Source of the DNA: Paramarasmius palmivorus
Lineage: Eukaryota > Basidiomycota > Agaricomycetes > Agaricales > Marasmiaceae
Direction: 5' to 3'
Assembly (NCBI GenBank): GCA_037176845.1
Contig: JAYKXP010000002.1
Span: forward strand, 1,260,934-1,324,933
DNA length: 64,000 nucleotides
In this document: piece by piece, positions 36,540 to 49,880 of the stretch
Numbering within the stretch: the first letter of the stretch is position 1
Layout of the letters: the number at the start of each line of letters is the position of its first letter
Notes under the pieces: model-generated
Database searches by the model: none
Seen by the model: only the letters and a program-made list of their open reading frames with translations
What the model was told of the DNA's origin: nothing
Made by a program: the position numbers and the translations under genes

Positions 36540-39500
36540 ATGACGGACGTTTCCAAACCAATCGCCTTTTGCGAGCATCTGCAGCTCTCTAGTCTTGGTG
36601 TACAGCCAGCTTCAATATCTTTTCAGGTATGTGTCCTTCGAGACACGCTTGCTGACGTAGTACTAACAACAATTTCTTTTCCATCCCGGTTTTATTTCGT
36701 TGCATAGGTATTTCTATTATTTGGTTGATGGATGTGAAGACTCATCTCCTCTTCAGACTCTGACCCTTGAATCGGATCATTTTATATGTGTACGGGAAAA
36801 AGTCAACGAGCAGAACCAAGTTGTCATCATAGACCTTGCAGACGCGAACAATGTGCTGCGTCGCCCTATCTCAGCAGATTCTGCTATCATGCATCCACAT
36901 CAGAAAATCCTGGCGTTAAAGGGTTTGTTTTTGTCCCTATATTCGCCCAATTCCGTTCCTAACGTGTCCAACAATAGCTGGCCGAACACTTCAGATTTTC
37001 AACATTGAAACGAAGCAGAAAGTTAAATCGCACGCCAATAACGAGGACATTGTGTTTTGGAAATGGGTTTCTGACACAACCATCGGAATTGTCACTGACA
37101 CGTCCGTCTACCACTGGTCAATCTCTGACCAGACCACGGCGCCTCAAAAAGTCTTCGACCGTCATCCTACATTATCAGGAACTCAAATCATCAACTATCG
37201 CGTTTCTGGAGATGAGAAATGGCTAGTTCTTATTGGCATATCAGGAAACAACAACAACCCCTCTGCCTTCAAGGTAAAGGGTTCCATGCAGCTGTACAGC
37301 AGAGATCGAGGCGTCAGTCAACCAATTGAGGGCCATGCAGCTGCATTTGCAGAGTTGAAGCTTGACGGACATCAGAAGCCTACCAAACTCTTCACATTCG
37401 CAGTGCGCACTGCAACTGGTGCCAAGGTACGCCCTCGCTCGTTTATCCGGAAAACACTCACTGAGGTGACCCTGTACAGCTTCACATCGTCGAGATAGAT
37501 CACACTGCTCCCGATCCTCCGTTTGCAAAGAAGGCTGTCGACGTCTATTTCCCTCCCGAAGCTACCAATGACTTCCCTGTTGCAATGCAGGTCTCGAAGA
37601 AACACGGAATCGTATATCTTGTGACCAAGTATGGGTTTATTCACCTATACGACCTCGAATCCGGAGCTTGCGTCTACATGAACCGGATATCAGGAGAGAC
37701 CATCTTCGTCACCGCAGAGCACGAGGCAACCAACGGTATCATTGGTGTCAACAAGAAGGGACAGGTGCTCAGCGTGAACGTGGACGAGCAAACGATCGTC
37801 CCATACATTCTGAACACGCTGAACAATACTGAGCTCGCGTTCAAGATGGCTAGTCGTGCCAATTTGCCGGGGGCTGATGACCTATACATCAAGCAATATC
37901 AACAACTGTTCCAGAGCGGTCAGTATTCAGAGGCCGCCAAGATTGCCGCCAATTCCCCAAGGGTACGTGCTTATATTGTCGGCTTTCTTTGACTGACCAT
38001 GCTGTGCCGTATAGGGTATTCTACGAACAGTGCAAGTCATCGAGTCCTTCAAGTCTGCTCCGACGCCACCCGGTGGACTCTCCCCCATTCTCCAGTACTT
38101 CGGTATTCTCCTCGAAAAAGGCGAACTCAATCATCTGGAGTCCCTTGAGCTGGCACGGCCTGTATTACAGCAGGGCCGCAAGCAACTATTGGAGAAGTGG
38201 CTGAAGGAGCAAAAAGTAAGTACTCTTGTCTTTGGTTGATATCTCCTGCTAATGATTCCTGAAGCTTACTTGCAGCGAGGAGCTGGGTGACATTGTCCGA
38301 CTCCACGATATGACACTGGCCCTGAGTGTTTATCTAAGGGCTAACGTTCCCAACAAAGTCATTGCTTGCTTCGCAGAGACTGGTCAGACTGAGAAGATCG
38401 TTCTTTACGCGAAGAAAGTTGGCTATACTCCGGATTATGTCGCACTCTTGCAACACATCATGCGGACCAACCCTGACAAAGGTGCCGAGTTTGCATCACA
38501 ACTTGTCAACGATGAGATGGGTCCCTTGGTTGATGTCGAGAGGGTTGTGGACATTTTCATGTCGCAGAACATGATTCAGCCGGCGACATCCTTCCTTTTG
38601 GATGCACTCAAGGAGAACAAGCCGGAGCAGGGACCGCTCCAGACTCGACTGCTCGAGATGAACCTTATGCACGCCCCTCAAGTTGCAGATGCAATCCTTG
38701 GTAACGAGATGTTCACCCACTATGATCGCCCCCGCATAGCCAATCTGTGTGAGCAGGCAGGTTTACTACAGCGTGTAAGCATCTTGTTCTCAATCATGCA
38801 TATCTATCTCAAGCGTTGCACAGGCACTCGAGCACTATGAAGACCTCGCCGATATTAAACGAGTCATCGTCCATGCCACCACTCTTCCTCCAGATGTAAG
38901 CTCTGATTGCCAACATACTTGAAGTTCATTGTCTCACTTTCGTTCTTCAGTGGTCATCAACTACTTCTCACGCTTGACAAAGGAGCAGACTATGGCTTGC
39001 TTGCAAGAGATGCTTCGGGTGAACATGCGCCAGAATCTTCAGGTTGTTGTTCAGATCGCCACCAAGTATTCTGACATCCTGGGTCCCGTGTCATTGATTG
39101 AGATGTTTCGAGAGCTTTAAAACCTTCGAAGGTATGTATTGTCGAGCTTTTTCGACTTGATTTATAGCTAATTGTTTGAAGGTCTCTACTATTACCTTGG
39201 CTCCATTGTTAATCTCAGTACCGACCCTGAGGTGCACTTCAAGTACATCCAAGCGGCCACGCGTACAGGCCAAATCAGGGAAGTCGAGCGTATCTGTCGC
39301 GAGAGTAACTACTACAACCCCGAGAAAGTCAAGAACTTCCTCAAGGAGGCAAGGCTCTCTGATCAGCTGCCACTCATCATCGTCTGTGATCGTTTCGACT
39401 TTGTCCATGATCTCGTCCTCTACCTATATCAAAACAATTTGATCAACTTCATCGAGGTTTACGTGCAACGCGTGAACTCGGTGCGCACGCCTCAAGTTGT

Positions 39501-42500
39501 CGGTGGCCTCTTGGACGTGGACTGTGACGAGTCTACCATCAAGAGTCTGCTTGCATCCGTCCCAGGCAACTTCCCTATCGATGAGTTGGTCGAAGAGGTC
39601 GAGCAACGCAACAGGCTTAAACTCATCCTTCCATGGCTTGAGGCTCGTGTCCAGGCTGGTAGCCAGGATACTGCCATTTACAACGCTATTGCCAAGATTT
39701 ACATCGATAGCAACAACAACCCTGAAGCGTTCCTGAAGGAGAACAATGTTAGTGTTTTCCCTGTTTCAATGCTACACAGTTTCTCATATGAATTCTCTCC
39801 TTACAGTTGTACGAGCCTTTGGTCGTTGGAAAGTTCTGCGCTGCCCGCGACCCATCATTGGCATTCATTGCATATGCAAAGGGATTCTGCGATGAGGAGT
39901 TGATCACATTGACCAACGAAAACTCGATGTTCAAACAGCAAGCCAGGTACCTTGTGAAGCGCAGGCAACCCGAACTTTGGGCCCAAGTCCTGGTACCGGA
40001 CAACATGTACCGCAGACAGCTCATAGATCAGGTACCCGTCCTCCTTTCCTCAAAATATCTAGTACTCATATCACTGTTAGTTGGTGGCCACTGCACTCGT
40101 GGAATGTACAGATCCCGATGACGTATCCATAACCGTCAAGGCGTTCCTCACCGCCGACCTCCCCATCGAGCTTATCGAGCTTCTTGAGAAGATCGTCATC
40201 GAGCCTTCTCCGTTCAGCGACAACAAGAACCTCCAGAATTTGCTTCTCCTCACCGCCATCCGGGCGGACAAAGGGAAAGTCGTAGGTTATATCAACAAGC
40301 TCCAGAACTACGATACTGGTGAAATTGCCAGGATCGCTATTGAGCATGGCCTGTACGAGGAAGCCCTCACGATCTACAAGAAGTATGAACAGCATGCTGA
40401 GGCCATCAATGTCCTTGTTGAACACATCGTCTCGATTGATCGTGGTCTTGATTATGCCAATAAAGTGAATAAACCAGAGGTGTGGAGTCGTCTTGCGAAA
40501 GCACAGCTGGATGGTCTTCGTATCAAGGACTCGATAGGTACGCATACTAGCAATTTCAGCAGTCCCAGGTTTCCCTGACCTTAATCTTTTCAGATTCGTA
40601 TATCAAAGCCGAGGACCCCTCCAATTTCGTGGAGGTTATCGAGATTTCGAGTCGTGCTGGCAAGCACGACGACCTCGTTCGCTTCCTGCAGATGGCTCGT
40701 AAATCTCTCCGCGAACCCAAGATTGATACCGAGTTGGCATATGCATACGCCAAGACAGATCGTCTTCATGACATGGAAGACTTCTTGGCCATGACCAACG
40801 TCGCAGACATTTTGCAAGTTGGAGAGAAGTGTTTCGAAGACGAACTGTACCAAGCCGCGAAACTACTCTTCACAAGCATTTCAAATTGGGCTCGTCTGGC
40901 TACGACATTGATTTATTTGGGCGAGAATCAAGCCGCTGTTGAAAGTGCACGGAAAGCCGGGAATACACAGTGCGTTCCACTTGGAATTCATTACGCTTCG
41001 GCGAATACTCATGCGATTTCTTAGAGTTTGGAAGCAAGTGCACGCTGCATGTATCGAAAAGCAAGAATTCCGTTTGGTAAGTACTGTTGGTCACTTGCAA
41101 TACTGGTGACTAACTTTCGAATATAGGCGCAAATTTGTGGTCTCAATATCATCGTTCATGCGGTCAGTTGAATCGTATCTACATCTCAAGCTCGCTATTG
41201 ATTGTGACTTAGGAGGAATTGGCTGCTTTGATATCAATGTATGAGCGCCGTGGATACTTCGAAGAGGTCATAAACCTCTTGGAAGCGGGTCTCAGCTTAG
41301 AGCGTGCTCACATGGGTATCTTCACTGAGCTTGCCATCTTGCTCAGCAAATATAAGCCCCAGAAGCGTAAGTGCAACTCGATCGGGAGTGATATATATTA
41401 ACCTTCTTCCACCAGTAATGGAACATCTCAAGCTCTTCGTCGCCCGTATCAACATTCCCAAGGTATGCATGTCTGTTTATGGATGCTACGGGGACTGATT
41501 CACGCGGGAATAGGTCATCAAAGCTACCGAGAAGGCACATCTCTGGCCGGAGCTCGTTTTCTTGTACATCAAGTATGACGAATTCGTGAGTTACTTCTGG
41601 TCCACTACCTTTTGACTATCACTGACGTGAGGTAGGATAACGCTGCTTTGGCTATGATCGAGCGTTCACCCGATGCTTGGGAGCACAATCAATTCAAAGA
41701 TGTTATCGTCCGGGTTGCTAACGTTGAAATGTATGAGCACTTTCTTACACGTTTCTGTAGTATCTCACTTTCTCCGCAGCTATTACAAAGCTTTGACGTT
41801 CTACTTCCAAGAGCAACCTACTCTTCTCACCGACCTCCTCACCGTCCTCATTCCCCGAATCGACCATAGTCGTGTCGTGAGAAATTTCAGGCAAATCGAC
41901 CATATTCCTCTCATCAAACCATACCTCATTGCCGTCCAACACGTAAGTTTTTCGAACGATCCAGTGTTTTATGTCTAACGCTTTGCCAAGTTGAACATCG
42001 AGGCTGTCAACGATGCATACAATGACCTGCTCATCGAAGAAGAAGACTATAAGACGCTCCGTGACAGCATCGATAGCTTCGATAACTTCAACAACATCGG
42101 TCTTGCCAAGCGACTAGAACAGCATGAGCTCCTTGAATTCCGACGACTAGCAGCTCATCTGTACAAGGTCAGTGTTTTGGATTCAATGGGGATAAAATAC
42201 TAAAACTGTTCAATAGAAAAACGGACGCTGGGAAGAGTCGATAGCATTGTCCAAACAAGACAAGTTGTACAAAGATGCTATGGTAACAGCAGCCGCTTCA
42301 GGGTCGACGGAAGTCGCCGAAGAACTTCTCACATATTTCGTGGACATTGGCAACAGAGAATGCTTCGCAGCAATGCTGTATATCTGTTTCGACTTGCTGC
42401 GGGCAGATGTTATTGAAGAGCTATCATGGCAGCACGGCCTTAACGACTTCTACATGCCGTTCAGAATACAGGTACAGAGATCACTTGTTGATAAGGTATG

Positions 42501-42839
42501 TTCCAATGCCGGCGTTATTGACCTACGGTTACTAACGGCCTTGACAGCTTCAACAATTGGAGAAGGAAGTCAAGGAGCATTCCAAAAAGGACAAACAAAA
42601 GGAACAGGCAGAAGCGGAGGCACCTATGATCAATCCGGGTGGCTTTGGCAACAGATTACTTCTCACCAACGGGTTGGTTACCTAGTTTCTTCATCTTGCC
42701 ACATTCGCTGAGCATAACCTGTGTTCTAGATTTGGGGGGCAACCAAACGGCATGGCACCTGTACGTGATTTCCATCCCTCGAACGACATGTTACTGATGG
42801 TATTTCTAATTGCAGGCGATGACTGGGTTTGGCTACTAA
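36540..42839 (+). CDS. CHC1: Clathrin heavy chain
   Basis: CHC forms the legs of the clathrin triskelion that coats vesicles at the plasma membrane, Golgi and endosomes. ATG 36540 opens [20 protein letters not shown]; the N-terminal beta-propeller runs to about 37700 ([51 protein letters not shown]). The linker and the alpha-zigzag repeats follow ([91 protein letters not shown]). The C-terminal trimerisation region [20 protein letters not shown] ends with MTGFGY and TAA 42837-42839. About 19 introns interrupt it. Two single-base breaks compensate each other: one G seems missing at 38951-38953 (after PD, before VINYFS) and one T extra at 39106-39108 (before ESFKTFEG). Since the gene is essential in most fungi, these are probably sequence errors. 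Confidence 0.97.
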
Positions 42840-43106
42840 GTTTTACTCTACTTGACGGACGTTATATACATTCTGTGACTAATTGTTGTTTTGCTACATT
42901 CGGATTCTCTTAAAATGTCTTTTTCTCTGAACGCCTGGACAAGTGAATAGCGTCATGACAGGAAAACAGCAGTAATGAGCGTTAGCGAACGTGAACGAGA
43001 ATACAGTTACATGAGGGTATGAGATTGTTATTAACTAGAGTGTATGTATAGCGTGCAAGCGAGTAAGCAGAAATGGTGCATATTAACTGGAAAAGGGTTC
43101 ATGCAA

Positions 43107-44297
43107 TCACATCACAACACATCCATCACCAGAGCCTTTCGCTTTCGTACTCAACGAAACACGAGCGGCCTCGTAAAAGACCTCTGTAACGCCACGATTG
43201 TGCTTGGAGCTACATTCTGCCAGTTTCAGGTTAGCAGCGGGTAGAGTGCAAACCAGGGTCGACGGGCATACCTAGATACCGTGATGCTCGTATTCGTCGA
43301 GCGACAGCCAAACCTTCCTCATACTGGACAGGGTGCGTACCATACCGCTGTAGTCGTTCCTTAACGGGCCAGTCATCGCGGAGATCGCATTTAAGGGCTG
43401 ATAGAAGATGTTAAATGAGTGCCTGAAGATGGGCCGGACACATGCTGGAGTACACGCACCGACGAGAACGAGCTGACCAACGTTTGATATGTCATTGTGA
43501 ACGATGGAAAAACGTAGAACGAAGAGAAGTATATTACCTTGACGCCTGGACAATGTTCGAGGATCTCGTCGAGCCACTGATAACGAGGGTCTATAAAGAT
43601 CCGGAATGAGACTTTGTGGGTTCATACCTTTGATTCAACATTTTCTAGCGACGTTGGATTGTCCACCTGGGGTATATTGTGAATACACGTCTTTATACAA
43701 GGAGACGGAGAAACGAACAGAGAAGCAGATCATTATAACGTGTGTTTCTGCGTAAGATAATGACCGCAGCCGGTCAAATTCTTCTTGACCTTGGGAATGT
43801 GGGGTGTGAGGTTGAGATGTGAAGGCGTATTGTGAGGTGAATACCTGCTGTATCCCAGAGACTGAGTTCTACTAGCTGATCGTCGACGTAGAGGTCATGA
43901 ACATAGTTCTCGAATACCGTTGGCTCGCTGAAGGTGTTGTAGGAATGTGAATCATTGGGTGATGGGTGAAAGAAAGTGGTGGACACAGACTAGACTTGGG
44001 TGAAGAAGCCTCTGGTAAAGACATTGAGGAGCGATGTTTTGCCTAAAGAACTAGCATAAGGTTTAACGTACGCACTAATAAGTCGACTCTGCACTCACCG
44101 CAAGCACCATCACCGCAAACTGATTGAAAACATGAAAAGATTGGTACGAGTTGGTTCGGAGAAAGAAGAGGGGTCATACCAACGACTTTTCGTTGAACCT
44201 GGGCATTAAATGAGAACGAAATACGACTTGAAAGAAGGATACTTACTGGTCTACGGCCAAAAGAAGTGGACTTGGATGAACCGCAAAGACTGGACAT
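43107..44297 (-). CDS. RHO3: Rho-family GTPase, RHO3 type
   Basis: RHO3 is a membrane-bound GTP switch that controls polarised exocytosis and actin. ATG 44297 begins [17 protein letters not shown], followed by [24 protein letters not shown] (P-loop GDGACGKT). The effector loop [17 protein letters not shown] is typical of RHO3, then [17 protein letters not shown] and [17 protein letters not shown] (NKCD-like base motif TKxD as LKCD). [14 protein letters not shown] is the SAK region, and a CVVM CAAX box closes the protein before the stop at 43107-43109. About nine exons are present, including a 13-nt microexon at 43460-43472. The junction after FFTQ (about 43995) does not keep phase with canonical borders. 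It is divergent from the coiled-coil gene. Confidence 0.93.
43460..43472 (-). other. RHO3: 13-nt microexon of RHO3
   Basis: The exon is bounded by TTGGTCAG on its 5' side and by GTGCGT on its 3' side and codes for LVLV plus one base. It joins CPGVK to ALKCD exactly as the RHO family requires. Confidence 0.85.
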
Positions 44298-44458
44298 GTG
44301 GGAAGAGGCCGAAAGAGGCACAGTCGGGGCACAGGCCCTGTACGCTGGCCGGCGCCGCTTATGCCTTCGCGACCGTGCAGCTGTGTCACTGCCATGTGAC
44401 AGGGTAACTACTCGACTGCACTAGCCGCAAGAAATGTGCATTTCTCATATTCACTACC
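44298..44458. promoter_or_regulatory. Bidirectional promoter, RHO3 / coiled-coil gene
   Basis: The 161 nt between two divergent starts are GC-rich near RHO3. No TATA box was seen. Confidence 0.45.
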
Positions 44459-45715
44459 ATGTCCTCCCCGAAGTCCCAGCATAAACCAAGGCCGTTCTCA
44501 ATCGATCTCAGTCTAGAGCTCGAGCGTCAGCTCGAAAGCGAGTCTTTGCCATCGTCTCCGGCAAATGCAGACACTCATCCAGCTCCTACACGCGATTCTC
44601 TCGATCCCCAAGTTCTCGCCCATATTGTCATGACACTCCGTCAGTCTCTCGCAGAAATGACCAAGGAACGAGATGATCTCCTTGCACTGCTTGCCTCTGC
44701 ACATACCAAAGAGGCAGAAATCAATGATGCGCTTCAACATATGACTGACAAGGCAACGGGCATGGAGGAGGAGTTGACCGAGGCTCGGAAGAAGATGAAG
44801 GATGACGAGGAAGCAATATCCATGCTTCGTACCAAGGTGGAGGAGAGTAGGTCAGTGTTAAATTGTTTCTGTTAACTACTATATAGTCAAGCAATGTCTG
44901 ATCTGTGCTACTCATTTAGGCGTGGTCTGATGCGTTTACAGACCGAAAATCGCAGGCAGAGTATGCAGCCGATTGACTTGTCTCGAGCTAGTATACCTCT
45001 ACTGGGAAGCCCTCCATCCTCCAAACGAGCGTCATTCACGCCTCTCACTGGCAGCGGGCGTGCCAACGGACATAAACGTGGAACTTCGGTGTCAGATTCC
45101 TTGTTGGAGACCGATCCCCATATTCAAACGCTTACCCTGAATGACAACACTCCGGCGTCTTCCCGGAGATTCTCAGGATTGTTTGGTCGAGGAGGATCAC
45201 CACCACAGGATTCTCTTATACCGAAGGATTCCTCCACATTCGAAATCGACATGATAAAGAAGGAGTTGGCTTCAGCCAAGACAGAATTGGAGGAAACACG
45301 GCACGAGTTGTCGGAAGCGATTGAGGCTAGGGAAGCCTCGGAAAGTTGTGTAAAGACATTACGGGACTTTATCTCCGAGAACTCGATCGGGGCAGGGAAT
45401 CTAGATTTCCCTTCCTCACCTCCCAACGGCGGCCAAGCCAAGAAGCAAGCGGCAGGGTGGGGATTCAACCTATGGAAGGTCGACACTTCAGTAAAACCTC
45501 CTACTGGACCACCGTCTGCGGATCCAAGCCACTCTCCAGGAGCGCCCGACTCATCAATTACCCCGACAGCGACAGCAGCGACGACACCCTTGTCCCGTAA
45601 AATTGGTGGATTCTTTGGCAGACAGTCTAGCATATCATCTGTAGACCCGGACACGAGGAGTAGTCTGGATCTACGGTCAGATACTTCTTCGACGAAGAAT
45701 GAGACACATGTATAG
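44459..45715 (+). CDS. Ser-rich coiled-coil protein of unknown function
   Basis: Two exons (44459 to about 44851, then about 44920 to 45715) are joined by a GT-AG intron. The first codes for FSIDLSLELERQLESESLP and then a long charged coiled coil (LRQSLAEMTKERDDLLALL through LTEARKKMKDDEEAISML). The second has Ser/Arg/Gly-rich linkers (RRFSGLFGRGGSP, KIGGFFGRQSSISS) and a second coiled coil (IDMIKKELASAKTELEETRHEL). Coiled coils plus serine-rich, probably phosphorylated linkers resemble cytoskeletal or membrane-tether adaptors (Sec2-like proteins have a comparable layout), but no diagnostic domain is visible. Its divergent promoter with RHO3 makes a link to polarised secretion possible, as inference only. 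Confidence 0.75.
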
Positions 45716-45930
45716 CACGTACATAGCACGTATATGAGGTTATAGTGGCTTGTAGATACCCTATAGATGCACATGCATACAAAGATAGGACCAGAACTAG
45801 ATGATTACTGCATCAGAATTTCGATCGAGGACGGACCAGCGCCCGTGGCGTCAGCGGAAATCTCCGCAACAGAGTTGGATCAAATGCTTCTCGTCAGTCT
45901 GTCTTGTTCCTGCTTTCTCACCGCCCGCCA

Positions 45931-48900
45931 TGTCGCCTCACGTCGTTCACAAGCAAACAGACGAGGTTCAGAGGAAACGAAGGAAAGGTGCAACCAGACT
46001 CAGTTGCGCAGAGTGTCGGAGGTAATTTTGTTCCCCGTACTGCCGATTAACTCATTCAAATCCCGAATATACGAAATCAGGCTCAAGTTGCGTTGTGATC
46101 GTGCCATTCCATGCAGTTCCTGTGTCAAGCGAGGTTGTGGTGCCATTTGCCCAGACGTAAGCCTCAAGTCATGTCTTCAACGTCGCACATTGACGGTTCT
46201 CTAGGGATCCTTGACTACCGGCCAAGGAAATCGGTGCTTATCGGCTTTTTTCGCTTCGAAATGACAGTGTTCCTAATACGCTCCCTCAGTTTTGTCCTTG
46301 CTTCAACCCAGGAATTGCACGAGAAGATACACGAGCTTGCAAGCCGCGTCCGCGAGCTAGAAGACGCACTCCGTGTCGACCATGCACAGCTCACCGGCGA
46401 GCAGCACCCTCTCTTATCCGAAGAGCTACTCAAGATCAAAGCGCCGTTACAGCGGGAGGCACCAGCAATCCGGAATGGGGTTGTAAAACAGGAAGAAGAG
46501 CCTAACCCAGACGTTGTAGATGCTTTTGGCTCTCTTTCAATAGACATGTCGGGAAAAACCAAGTACTTTGGGCATATAGCAAACTCTGTGGTGAGTTATA
46601 GCCCCAATAGCACCTTATTGTTTTGGGCTCACATATATTTTTTGCTAGCTGTTTCTTCAGGTTGGGTTCTCATATAATATTCTTCTGTGCTATATTCAAG
46701 TTCATGCAGAACGAGTCGGGAGAAGATGATGAACAAGACAACCACCTTGCCATGCTCCAATCTGTGTTACCCATTCAGATATTGAACAGGGCCTCTGCAT
46801 TACCCATGTCCGCCACAATAACACCCGATACAGAAGCTGTGTCTCTGCAGACCCTTCACTGGTATCTCCCTTCGGCGCAACGAGCTGCAGAGCTGCGGGA
46901 AATATACTACCGATATGCGGCTTGGATGTCAGTGGTAATTTTCCATCCCGAATTACCGGTATTCTGATTCTCGTGAACTTAGGTATAACCCAGTTTCTCA
47001 AGAAGTTTTCGATTACGAGATCTTCGACCACTTTTACGGACAACAACAGCCTTACGGCGATGACCCACAACTCGCACATCGACTTTCCGTCCTGTTCATG
47101 GTCCTGGCGATCGGATCCCTCATGGATAGGTCTCTTCCTCCATACAACCTAGACGCCGAAAAATACCATCAACTTGCGAAAGCAGCGTTACACCAAAACT
47201 GCTTCCTTGATGCACCAACAATAAGTGCTGTTCAGGCTTTGGTGCGTGTTAGTGGTGCTTTGGCTCTTTCCGCATTGCTGAATGACATCGCCTAGTTCCT
47301 CATGACCTACTATCTATTCATAGCAGACCGCCACGGCACCGGCAACGGTGCCAGATGGGCTACCATGGGTTTGGCAGTCAAACTTTCCCAAAGTGTGAGT
47401 GTCCATCATCATTTCCTATGCGAACCGACAGCTGAAATGAAGGCTTCTTTGATGTCATCCTAGATTGGATTGCGTGAGTTCTTTTGTTTATCTCATGATG
47501 ATGCCGCTTTGCTGACGCTTTTATTTCTGGAAGACCGCGATAGTGGACGATGGAACGGAGTGGACGCCGATGAAACCCAAAGACGTCGACAACTCTTCTG
47601 GGAGATTTTTACATATGACTCCTGGCAGTGTTATACCTTCGGACGTCCTCCATCATTCGCTCTGCCCCATATTGACTGCAAGATGCCGCATGGGACTGAA
47701 CCCGCTCAAGACCAGATATGTACGTCCTTGTTCTCCTCTTCTTCCAGGGCATCTGTCCGTGGTCCACACGTGTCCCAACCAATTCATTCGCTCATTCATT
47801 TGATATCTAGTCCATGCATGGAAACACCGCTTTGTCTCCGAATGCATGAATCTGTTGCACGACCAAGCCTTCGGAGCCAAAACGCCGACGTATGCCACGG
47901 TACTACAGCTTGATCGCAAGTTACGAGCGTTCCCCGTCCCACCTGCGCTACAAGTTGTAGGTTTTGGGAATGGGAGTGGAGACGCCCAGGGTACTGGGTT
48001 TGAGACGGATATGTTAACGCTACAGAGGCATATCGTTCTCGCTATTCGAGAGATGAGTACGTGCTGATAGTGTTTTCTTTCTTCCCATTCGATGACTAAA
48101 GTGTTTCTGTTCCGCTCTCTGCTGTATAGATTTACTCTATTTGCACAGGAGCTTTTTCGCTCGAGCGATCAGCGATCATCCAAAGGATCCCCTTGGTTCT
48201 CCATACGGGACCTCCGTTATCGCGGCATATCGTAGTGCTGGTTCTTTGGTTGCGCTAATGCGAAACCTCCATACGCAGTTAAAGGAACCAAGTGAGAGGC
48301 TGTGGTTTTTATGGACTCACATGTTCTCTTGTGCTGTAAGTGCCCTCGTGTTTCGTGAGCGCTCGATTGCAAACCCGTCTTCTAGATTGTCCTAGGATCC
48401 ATCGTGACTAGATGTCCATCGATGAGTCTAGCGCCATCAGCGTTGGTGCAACTAGACTCAGCCTGTGAGCTATTCTCCTAAGGCAGCCCGAGGGTTCCGG
48501 GCCAACAAGGTTTTGGTGAGTATCATTTCTATCAAACATGGGAAGAGGATTGACAGTTCATGTCTGTTTAAATTTACATAGAACATCATGCTACACCTCC
48601 AACAACGCGCCCATCAAAACCTCGAAGAGTTCCGGCAGGGTAGTAAGTCACCGCCAGGGCGCCACGGATCTATCAACGAGCCACCCACTCCCGTGGATGA
48701 CGATGACGAACTAGCAATTCTTGGAGGGAAAACCCGTTTGGTGAAAAAGGAGCCAGCGTCTCCTACTATCCTTCAGCGGTCTCCCGTATCGCATAATCCG
48801 GTCGTACCCCTACCATTACCCCAGTCGGTGCGCTCAGATCCGACCATGGCGGAATATCTCGATTCGTTCCAGCATCAGTCGCAGCCACCATCGTCAACAT

Positions 48901-49310
48901 CAACGTCGTATTCGGATGGAGCTGACACTTCAATGTCACCGGTGTCGATGTATGGATTGACAGCGTTGCCCACGTCGAATTCGTTCCATTCAGAGAACGG
49001 ACCGTTTGCACAACATTCACAATCCATGGGGTCGACTCAAAGTATAACCACCACGACCACCACAAATACGAATGGACATAGCCATCATCTAAACGGTAGA
49101 GGAGTGCAATCGCAGAGTCAAGCCCACCCGTCATTCCCACAATATTTCCCTGTGTATGACTATGGTGCATCATCGATGAACGGATACCCCCAAACGCCGA
49201 TGCTTAACATGGAACCCCAACCACCTTTGCGGAGGTCGAGCTCTGGATCACCCGAGCAAAATTCTATGCATTCAACATGGCAGGACTTTGTCAATAACAT
49301 GTCGATGTGA
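45931..49310 (+). CDS. Zn(II)2Cys6 fungal transcription factor 2
   Basis: The likely start is ATG 45931 (MSPHVVHKQTDEVQRKRRKG), followed by the binuclear cluster LSCAECRR-LKLRCDR-AIPCSSCVKRGCGAICPD across an intron after the second Arg. This is a paralogue of the gene at 29957. A coiled coil (ELHEKIHELASRVRELEDAL) and the acidic GSLSIDMSG motif, also present in the other gene, precede the fungal transcription-factor domain (about 46850-48400: LREIYYRYAAWM, QRRRQLFWEIFTYDSW, GRPPSFALPHIDCKMP, LLYLHRSFFARAI). The C-terminal third has the shared LGG[KR] motif, then Pro/Ser/Gln/Thr-rich sequence with a Thr run near 49050-49070, probably an activation region. About ten introns are present. Start choice is by fit to the cluster; an upstream in-frame stretch exists. 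Targets are unknown. Confidence 0.88.
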
Positions 49311-49880
49311 TCTGTGCTATCTGTTGGTTACTTTTCTTGTTGTAAGACGGATATCGGATATGATATGTATTTATTGCCTAGTACATACATACTGTGTATT
49401 TTCTGTAATTTTTCGTCTGTTGTTCATTATGCCGATAGCATTATGTATGAACGATTTTTCTTCATGCTATTACTCTTGGGCTATGCACTTCGAAGTAGCT
49501 TCGTCCTTGAATTTTTGGAAACTCGAATGGTGATCGACGCCGCAGTTTGCTTTCCATCGTTGACGTGCTTCAGGTTTAGTTTGCTATGAAATATTCAAAT
49601 AATATTGGAGAGGCAAGCTGTTCTCGCGGTCGCGACCCACGCGCGGGCATCGTGCCGAGGATTGCTGACAGTCGACGGAAAATGCAGGCACTCCGATAGG
49701 TCAAACAGCGGCAAAGTAATGAGGTGCTTCCGACGACAAGTATTGCCATTTTTTTCGAATGAGCAATATGTTTACACGCTGTCCCTTTAGACCAGAACCA
49801 TCATCTTCGAGGTGAGTATTCCAGCCTGCAAATACTAAATCACAGCGTCTAAAACGTGAATTGGGTTTGTAGGTGTCGTC
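49311..49880. other. Intergenic region with MET5 promoter
   Basis: The left part is the 3' flank of regulator 2. The right part leads into the sulfite reductase gene. No CACGTG or other obvious sulphur-regulator site was found, and no RNA gene. Confidence 0.5.

Noticed and set aside
45124..45774. Minus-strand frame of 216 codons opposite the coiled-coil gene
   Set aside because: Antisense shadow of a Ser-rich coding exon.
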